Assembly (NCBI GenBank): GCA_031265645.1
Contig: JAISCJ010000110.1
Span: 1 to 10,974 of the forward strand
Source of the DNA: Holosporales bacterium
GTDB lineage: Bacteria > Pseudomonadota > Alphaproteobacteria > BNTO01
Reading direction: 5' to 3'
DNA: 10,974 nt
Below the pieces are notes generated by a model. It was not told where the DNA came from. It did no database searches and saw only the letters and a program-made list of their open reading frames with translations. Below are positions 6,441 through 10,974 of this stretch, piece after piece. The number at the start of each line of letters is the position of its first letter. The first letter of the stretch is position 1. A program made the position numbers and the translations under genes.

Positions 6441-7842
6441 CTGCATAAGGCTCAATTACAAGGGACTGCTGCACGTCACTAAGCAACTCGCTTGCTTTAA
6501 CAGTCAGCACTCCGTCCTCATCCACACCAAAATTCAGTTGAATCTGGGGTTCCCCCTTTGACATCGGGCGAATCCCCTTTAAAATAAATTGCCCCAATGA
6601 CACACAATTCGTTGCAAGCATTTCTTCGCCTTGAATGATGTGAATCAATACATCTGTTTGATTATCATACATTGTCGAAAAAAGCATATTAACGTGAATT
6701 GGAGTTGGCGTATACTTCGGTATTATGTTTTCTACGTATCCCATAAGGGTTTCGATCCCCAATGACGCCGGAACAATATCAAGCAGCAGAGGTCGCGATG
6801 CCATCTCGTGTCCCATCAATGTCTCGCAATGCAGGGCCGCACCAAGGGCGACCGCACAGTCCGGATCGATCTCGTGGAAAACACGATTCGCGCCAAACGC
6901 TTCCTTGAGGCAATCAACCACGTATTTAAGCCGCGTTGAGCCTCCAACTAGGATTACCCCAAGAATTTCATCTTTACTAATTTGCAAATCGGATAAAACC
7001 TTGTCCATGATGTGCAGTGTTTGTTGGACGTGTTTGTGTATTGAATCCTCAATGGTTGATGCCAAAGTCTCATTCAAATTTTCCTTGCCCCAAAGTTTAT
7101 CGTTGTACTGTTCTTTCCGGAATCGAGCGTGCTGCAAGTTCTCAAGACTTTCACCGCTTTGATACAAAGCTTCAGAAATGTCTCGATCAATATTATTTCC
7201 GCCAAGATTTAATTCACCGGTTGTTCCCAGTACTTGAAACACGTCCCCTTCAAGACGCAGCACCGTAACGTCAAATGTACCTCCTCCAAAGTCGTACACT
7301 ACATACAATCCATCTTCAGCGCTTTTCCCTACCGATTTCGCCGCAGCAACGTCATGTGGATATCTCACATTTAGTCCGTATGCCAGCGCCGCAGCTGTAG
7401 GTTCGTTTAGCAAGCGCACAACGTTCAGCCCTGCTTGTTGCGCCGCGATTTTTGTTGCTTTGCGAGCGACGTCAGAAAATCTAGCAGGCACTGTAATCAC
7501 AACGTTTGCATCTTGCGCTCCAAGGACATTGTCTATTTGCTTGCGTATATTTTTCAGCAGCGCAGTAGACAATTCTAATGCTGACTTCCCGCGAAAATTA
7601 AGCTCGTCAGGGGTCTCCATGAATCGCTTAAAATCGTAATAGATCCCCTTACTTATTTCGTTTTCTAAAGCCAAGTCTTCCGTAAGAACGCTTGGAATCA
7701 AATTGTTTGTTCCGAGTTTCAGTATTTTTGCCGATTGCTGATCTGCTATGGCAACAACAGAGTTTGTCGTTCCTAAATCTATTCCAATGCACTTGCGCGG
7801 AGATCCTTTGCTAGCACAGCTTTCAATGGATACGAGATTCAT
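6361..7842 (-). CDS. hscA: HscA-like Hsp70 chaperone lacking the C-terminal lid
   Basis: Hsp70-family ATPase. It resembles HscA, the Fe-S cluster assembly chaperone that releases clusters from IscU. The nucleotide-binding domain is intact: IGIDLGTTNS (19-28), NEPTAAALAYGL (146-157), DFGGGTFDVTV (184-194), GGSTR (300-304). Then come the linker LLLDIVPASLGIET (352-365) and a full substrate-binding beta domain up to IEPY (463-466). HscA is normally about 590-620 residues. Here 27 unrelated residues follow and the ORF stops at 493, so the alpha-helical lid is missing. Codon 467 lies at the bioA stop, and the tail is read antisense through the end of bioA. The start is ATG 7842, with AGGG seven bases upstream. 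hscB, iscU and fdx are not adjacent, so assignment as HscA rather than another Hsp70 (DnaK-like) is moderate. It may be transcribed with the upstream tRNA-Leu. Function without a lid is uncertain. Confidence 0.85.
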   Translation of the reverse strand: MNLVSIESCASKGSPRKCIGIDLGTTNSVVAIADQQSAKILKLGTNNLIPSVLTEDLALENEISKGIYYDFKRFMETPDELNFRGKSALELSTALLKNIRKQIDNVLGAQDANVVITVPARFSDVARKATKIAAQQAGLNVVRLLNEPTAAALAYGLNVRYPHDVAAAKSVGKSAEDGLYVVYDFGGGTFDVTVLRLEGDVFQVLGTTGELNLGGNNIDRDISEALYQSGESLENLQHARFRKEQYNDKLWGKENLNETLASTIEDSIHKHVQQTLHIMDKVLSDLQISKDEILGVILVGGSTRLKYVVDCLKEAFGANRVFHEIDPDCAVALGAALHCETLMGHEMASRPLLLDIVPASLGIETLMGYVENIIPKYTPTPIHVNMLFSTMYDNQTDVLIHIIQGEEMLATNCVSLGQFILKGIRPMSKGEPQIQLNFGVDEDGVLTVKASELLSDVQQSLVIEPYAARRNSNAPRLENTLAQGHPSQCNMGE

Positions 7843-7873
7843 CTCAGAGCCCTAACCACTTATTCCTAAGTGT

Positions 7874-7888
7874 AATAGACCATCTATT
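7874..7888 (-). terminator. Small hairpin after tRNA-Leu
   Basis: AATAGA, loop of three, TCTATT: a 6-bp A+T-rich stem two bases after the tRNA CCA, with no T run. It could be a weak terminator or a 3' processing signal; hsp70 starts 31 bases further on. Confidence 0.25.
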
Positions 7889-7890
7889 TG

Positions 7891-7975
7891 TGGTGCGGTC
7901 GAGAAGATTTGAACTTCCAAGGATCTCTCCACAGCGACCTCAACGCTGCGCGTCTACCAGTTTCGCCACGACCGC
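7891..7975 (-). tRNA. tRNA-Leu (anticodon GAG)
   Basis: An 85-base class II tRNA folds cleanly on the minus strand. The 7-bp acceptor stem GCGGTCG / CGACCGC is followed by discriminator A and an encoded CCA. The D-loop contains GGTAGAC, as in bacterial leucine tRNAs. The anticodon stem CAGCG / CGCTG encloses the loop TTGAGGT (anticodon GAG, reading CUC/CUU). There is a long variable arm typical of Leu/Ser/Tyr, and a T arm with TTCAAAT. It lies between the pseudopilin gene and hsp70, in their direction. Confidence 0.95.
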
Positions 7976-7985
7976 CCTCTAAGGC

Positions 7986-8015
7986 AGCATAGCATTTGAA
8001 TGGCCAAATATGCAA
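7986..8015 (-). promoter_or_regulatory. Promoter of tRNA-Leu
   Basis: Minus strand: -35-like TTGCAT (8010-8015), an 18-base spacer and -10-like TATGCT (7986-7991), ending 10 bases before the tRNA 5' end. Sequence and position both fit a tRNA promoter. Confidence 0.55.
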
Positions 8016-8135
8016 AGTCTCATACTTAATTTGCTATTTTTTTGAATTTGTAATCCACTGAAACGTGATTAGCTGACATTGTTTTCCTGCTACAGGCTAG
8101 CACATTGTATATACCAATTTGTCAAGCCTCTTACC

Positions 8136-8182
8136 TATTTCCATTTATAACCGACTTAAATTATAATGGCTAAATGGAAATA
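8136..8182 (-). repeat. 12-bp perfect inverted repeat downstream of the pseudopilin gene
   Basis: TATTTCCATTTA (8136-8147) and TAAATGGAAATA (8171-8182) are perfect reverse complements around a 23-base loop. An alternative, mutually exclusive pairing joins CCATTTATAA (8141-8150) with TTATAATGG (8161-8169), with one bulge. The stem begins 16 bases after the pseudopilin stop codon. There is no T run on either side, so it is not a classic terminator. It may act as an mRNA 3'-end stabiliser or be a mobile-element scar. Confidence 0.6.
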
Positions 8183-8197
8183 TTAATGTTATCGTAC

Positions 8198-8785
8198 TTA
8201 ATCGCGAAGAACAATTTCTATGGTATAAAGCTCTTTATCATCTTTATCATTTTCGGATAGCACCACGGCTTGTTGACTTTTGTTCCGAATGATTACAGTG
8301 GCAGAACCGGCTAATCGCGCATAAATGCCAAAAGCTTGCGCTCGCGTCAGGATGGCGGTTGCAGAATGTTCACCTCCGCCAAGTCGTAAAACGCAAGAGC
8401 CATTTACCGAAACAATAGAATATGTTCCGCCGAGCTTTGATAAAGGAGGGTCGCTCGAAAGGAGAAGTTCCGCCGCGGCCAACTTACTCCACACATTCTC
8501 CGGTTTGTCTAAAATTTTGCCGTCATACGTATTAGAGTAAAGCATTATAAGTGTTTGAATGTTGGCGAATCCATCTGCGCTAGATTTGATTTTTACTTGC
8601 GTTAGTAATTCACGCCCTTTAAATATTGAACCAATCATTACGCCAACAATAACAAGAACAATTGATATTTCAATCAGCGAAAAACCATCTAGCCGGCGCT
8701 GCAGCATGAAATGAAAGGAGCGCGCCCAAGCACGCCGCATTATCTTAATGCGCAGCCAAAAGCCCTCCAATCGTCGTTCTTTCAT
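8198..8785 (-). CDS. Type IV pilin-like / pseudopilin (prepilin N-methylation domain)
   Basis: Prepilin-type protein with the N-methylation/cleavage motif GFSLIEISIVLVIVG (34-48). The prepilin peptidase would cut after Gly34, Phe35 would become the methylated N-terminus, and Glu39 is the conserved +5 glutamate. A single hydrophobic helix is followed by a globular domain of about 140 residues. From ATG 8785 the leader is long (34 residues, strongly basic). An internal ATG at 8707 would give a canonical 8-residue leader (MLQRRLDG). No start has a good ribosome binding site, so the true start is open. A perfect TATAAT upstream (8817-8822) allows either. No other pilus or type II secretion gene is nearby. 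The product would sit in the inner membrane and assemble into a pilus or pseudopilus. Which machine it serves cannot be said. Confidence 0.85.
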   Translation of the reverse strand: MKERRLEGFWLRIKIMRRAWARSFHFMLQRRLDGFSLIEISIVLVIVGVMIGSIFKGRELLTQVKIKSSADGFANIQTLIMLYSNTYDGKILDKPENVWSKLAAAELLLSSDPPLSKLGGTYSIVSVNGSCVLRLGGGEHSATAILTRAQAFGIYARLAGSATVIIRNKSQQAVVLSENDKDDKELYTIEIVLRD

Positions 8786-8816
8786 ATAACAGGTTACAAC
8801 GGTCCCACTACACAGA

Positions 8817-8822
8817 ATTATA
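8817..8822 (-). promoter_or_regulatory. Consensus -10 box upstream of the pseudopilin gene
   Basis: A perfect TATAAT on the minus strand lies about 32 bases before the ATG at 8785. No good -35 is present at 16-18 bases, so promoter strength is unclear. Confidence 0.4.
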
Positions 8823-8910
8823 TTCGATGCGCGTTAATTTTCGCTTAAAGAACCCAAAGCTATGTACACGCATGAATACTTGCTTCTAAATCCTTAACAC
8901 TTGCTTAGGC

Positions 8911-9372
8911 CTACGCAGGGTCACTCTTCTTGGATATAAAGGCAGCCACGAGCTTGTTGATCAGCGATTCAAAATTCAAAGGAGGCTTTGCGTAAACGAA
9001 TGTTCCGCCATTCTCAAGAAAATCGTCATTAATACCAAGCACTATTTCAACGAATTTATCGCCCATCAGTCCTGAGGTCGTAATTGCCACGGATGAATCG
9101 TCTGGAATGTGAATGCCTTTTCTGACCTTGATGGTTAATTCCACACGGTAAGCCTTATCAAAGTTTACGGCCGAAACGTAGCCCACGCTCACTCCGCCAA
9201 TTTTGACTTCACTGTTAACCGAAAGTCCGTCTACCGAGTCAAATACTGCCTTATATGTATTTCCGTTACCACTAGGAATGCTTGATGACGTCAAATATCC
9301 AAAAATAAGGAAGGCCAGGGCGACCATGACAACGATCCCCCCAACAACGGTTTCGACCATGCTATTTCGCAT
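8911..9372 (-). CDS. mlaD: MlaD-type lipid transport protein (MCE domain)
   Basis: Periplasmic, inner-membrane-anchored MCE-domain protein of the Mla phospholipid transport system, which keeps the outer membrane lipid-asymmetric. With the start at ATG 9372 it has 153 residues. The short N-terminus MRNSMVETVVGG leads into one membrane helix (about 12-27), as in MlaD. The MCE domain then follows: YKAVFDSVDGLSVNSEVKIGGVSVGYV, then IPDDSSVAITTSGLMGDKFVEIVLG, with the conserved GLxVNSxVxIGGVxVG and SGLxGxxxxE patterns. The reading frame is open upstream to 9471, but that extension is Cys/His rich and unlike MlaD, so it is rejected. ATG 9360 is another possible start; neither has a clear ribosome binding site. 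The partners mlaE, mlaF and mlaC are not adjacent. A tail of about 20 residues follows the MCE domain. The pseudopilin gene follows 125 bases downstream. Confidence 0.9.
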   Translation of the reverse strand: MRNSMVETVVGGIVVMVALAFLIFGYLTSSSIPSGNGNTYKAVFDSVDGLSVNSEVKIGGVSVGYVSAVNFDKAYRVELTIKVRKGIHIPDDSSVAITTSGLMGDKFVEIVLGINDDFLENGGTFVYAKPPLNFESLINKLVAAFISKKSDPA

Positions 9373-9413
9373 GCAATCACGACACTTAGTACCACACATT
9401 GCGGATTCTATTA

Positions 9414-9504
9414 CATTTGCTAAAAAAACAGAATGCAGCAAATGCAGAGAAATATGAACTGCAGAGCACATTAATTTTTACCATGTCATGCGTCAAATGC
9501 AGAG
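9414..9504. repeat. Repeat cluster upstream of mlaD
   Basis: CATTTGCT (9414-9421) and AGCAAATG (9437-9444) form an 8-bp inverted repeat. CAAATGCAGAG occurs as an 11-bp direct repeat at 9439-9449 and 9494-9504, with a partial copy GCAGAGC at 9461-9467. The cluster fills the 160-base gap between ppx/gppA and mlaD and could be operator sites or leftovers of local duplication. Confidence 0.45.
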
Positions 9505-9532
9505 CGAACCAGCATTCTTTACGCAAAATTTA

Positions 9533-10698
9533 TTAAAAAAAATTGCATTGTTCATTCCGCAAAGAATCAACTAGTTCGTGAAGAATCCCCTCCCGCACGC
9601 CTCTGTCCGCAATTCGCAATCGATGATTTCCAACAACCGATAAAATGGCATTGAATATACTCGTTCCTGCTGCAAGTAAGCCAACGCGTCCAAAGATTAA
9701 TTGGTCTAAGTCATTGTTTTGTCCTTCTGCAACGTCTCCTATTCTGTTCATTAACAAATCCAATTCGTTTTTGGCGATTGAATCGAATGAACACTTGTTT
9801 ATGTACTTCGCCTTTAGATTGTTGCCGACACGTTGCAATTCGCAGGAATCAAAATCTTTTCCATCAATTAATCTTCTGTCATACGATGGGAGTCCTAAAA
9901 CGAGCGAAGCTAGCGTTGTTACTGTTCCTGAAGATGCAACAATTTGAACATTTTCTTTTTTTAGGTAATCGAAAATTTTATTTTTTATAAAAAAAAACTG
10001 ACCGACTGGCTAATCGACTGCTGAGCTAAGTTATATGTTTGGGCATTGCAACCATCGTGCACATATGTATCTCTTAGAGTGACTACTCCGTATGGCAATG
10101 ACATCGAATCAACGACTGTAAATCCACCTCTTGAAATACTTTTATTCTTACTGATGCGAAGCCAGATGATCTCTGTGCTTCCTCCTCCAATGTCGATCAA
10201 TACACCGTATGGATCGTTTTCAGACATAACTCCCATGCAACCTTTGAGAACAAGCTGCGCCTCTTCCTGTGGAGTTACTATTTCTAACGATATACCCGTA
10301 AGTGCGCGCGCCTTTTCAATCAAAACTTCTGCATTCCTCGCTTGGCGGCACGCTTCTGTTGCAACAGCTTTAAGGCGTGAGACGTTGTAAAACTTAATTT
10401 TGCTGTGGCATATTTCTAGCGCGTCCAGCGTTCGATCTATTGCGCCTTTGGACAAGAGGCCCGTTTGCCTGATTCCTTCTCCAAGTCCAACTACGCGGGC
10501 GAATGAATCTATAATTTTGGTCGTATGATCCAATGCACCACGGCGCTTAAAATAGTTTTTGTGCAGGCTAGGTATGTCTACAACTGCCACCAAAATGCGG
10601 CATGAATTTGTACCTAAATCTATTGAAGCGATATTCGGAGAACACGCATTCATGTTGTAGGAAACCAAGTCCTTTTTTGAATGGGTTCTTTCTTCCAT
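9533..10698 (-). CDS. Exopolyphosphatase / pppGpp phosphohydrolase family, frame change at T9
   Basis: Ppx/GppA family protein of the actin-like ATPase fold. It hydrolyses polyphosphate or the stringent-response nucleotide pppGpp in the cytoplasm. The first frame carries IDLGTNS (26-32), RVVGLGEGI (68-76), EACRQARNA (115-123), the EE pair in TPQEEAQL and the nucleotide site DIGGGSTE (169-176), then SLPYGVVTLRD (200-210). It ends at a TAA (9985-9987) right after a run of nine T (9989-9997). In the -1 frame the protein continues without interruption (IKNKIFDYLKKENVQIVASSG, then GTVTTLASLVLGLPSYD) to a TAA at 9533. This restores a product of about 388 residues with the family's conserved GTVTTLA motif. 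ATG 10698 is chosen for its AGGCAGG eight bases upstream; ATG 10653 is the alternative. Slippage, decay or a homopolymer sequencing error could explain the break. Ppx and GppA cannot be told apart here. Confidence 0.88.
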
Positions 10699-10729
10699 CA
10701 ATACCTGCCTGAATGCAACCTGCAGTGCT

Positions 10730-10758
10730 AATTTATGTGAAATGTTCAACTGCGTCCA
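10730..10758 (-). promoter_or_regulatory. Weak promoter candidate for ppx/gppA
   Basis: Minus strand: -35-like TGGACG (10753-10758), a 17-base spacer and -10-like TAAATT (10730-10735). Each matches four of six consensus bases. Its position fits a start at ATG 10698 rather than the TTG at 10749. Confidence 0.25.
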
Positions 10759-10919
10759 GTTAGTGAATGAGCATTGTGTGTGTAGGGGGGGCTTGCAGTG
10801 ATGTGTGTAGTCTACTCTAGAGCTGATGGCACATATTACCGCTTAGCCCTATCGCACGCCCATTAAACAGCCAAGTGCAACACTAGCAATCTTCAACTAG
10901 ATTAAGTCACGCGAAAAAA

Positions 10920-10951
10920 GTTAACCTTATAAAGCAAAAAACGAGGTTAAC
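10920..10951 (+). promoter_or_regulatory. Inverted repeat covering the ribosome binding site of the last gene
   Basis: GTTAACCT (10920-10927) and AGGTTAAC (10944-10951) are perfect 8-bp reverse complements around 16 bases. The right arm contains the AGG of the Shine-Dalgarno sequence and ends right at the ATG (10952). It could be an operator, a translational hairpin, or part of a mobile-element end. Confidence 0.45.
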
Positions 10952-10974
10952 ATGCAAAAAAGCTATTCCCACGT
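10952..10974 (+). CDS. Start of an unidentified gene (cut by window end)
   Basis: ATG at 10952, preceded by GAGG five bases upstream, opens a frame of at least seven codons (MQKSYSH) that runs off the window. Such a start is seen in some IS30-type transposases (short basic start, then Tyr-x-His), but seven residues cannot support an identification. The 8-bp inverted repeat directly before the ATG is compatible with regulation or with an element end. Confidence 0.35.

Noticed and set aside
9373..9471. N-terminal extension of MlaD to position 9471
   Set aside because: Cys/His-rich and unlike any MlaD; the start at 9372 places the membrane helix where the family has it.
10046..10390. Plus-strand frame antisense to ppx/gppA
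   Set aside because: Lies wholly over the conserved Ppx/GppA motifs on the other strand and looks like a shadow.
10699..10749. TTG start of ppx/gppA at 10749
   Set aside because: ATG 10698 has AGGCAGG at good spacing, and the extra residues fall upstream of the family's N-terminus.
1..10974. CRISPR array, rRNA, prophage or integrase
   Set aside because: No regularly spaced repeats, no rRNA-like sequence and no phage structural or integrase gene could be found on either strand.

Overview
The window reads as a stretch of chromosome from a Gram-negative bacterium, most likely an alphaproteobacterium with a host-associated or intracellular lifestyle (Holosporales- or Rickettsiales-like). This assignment is inference. 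It rests on the mixture of genes (an H+-pyrophosphatase of the K+-independent type, bioA, an HscA-like Hsp70, an orphan mlaD, a lone pseudopilin, Ppx/GppA), the A+T-leaning base use with long A/T homopolymers, loose gene packing and several signs of gene erosion. No marker gene settles the taxonomy.

Layout: nearly everything is on the minus strand. Positions 1-1246 hold two tandem, clearly related, small exported proteins of unknown function. Next comes an orphan protein with an Hcp-like (type VI secretion tube) look (1392-2072). A stretch of about 900 bases (2073-2966) follows with no confident gene, only small ORFs and a possible gene remnant, and it ends in the terminator of hppA. hppA (2967-5054, minus) and bioA (5208-6440, plus) diverge from a 153-base promoter region that contains an A10 tract. 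bioA collides head-on with an hscA-like hsp70 (6361-7842, minus). The hsp70 lacks its C-terminal lid, and its family similarity ends almost exactly at the bioA stop codon. Upstream of the hsp70 lie a tRNA-Leu(GAG) with a good promoter, a type IV pilin-like/pseudopilin gene, mlaD, and a ppx/gppA gene. The ppx/gppA gene is split by a -1 frame change at a T9 run, yet family similarity continues in the shifted frame. At the right edge a new plus-strand gene starts behind an inverted repeat that overlaps its ribosome binding site.

There is no coherent single pathway or multigene system here. The genes cover energy conservation at the membrane (HppA), biotin synthesis (BioA), Fe-S or protein folding (HscA-like), envelope lipid transport (MlaD), pilus/secretion (pseudopilin), and polyphosphate or (p)ppGpp metabolism (Ppx/GppA). 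The less ordinary parts are the paired exported paralogs, the Hcp-like orphan, the lid-less Hsp70 and the poly-T frame change in ppx/gppA.
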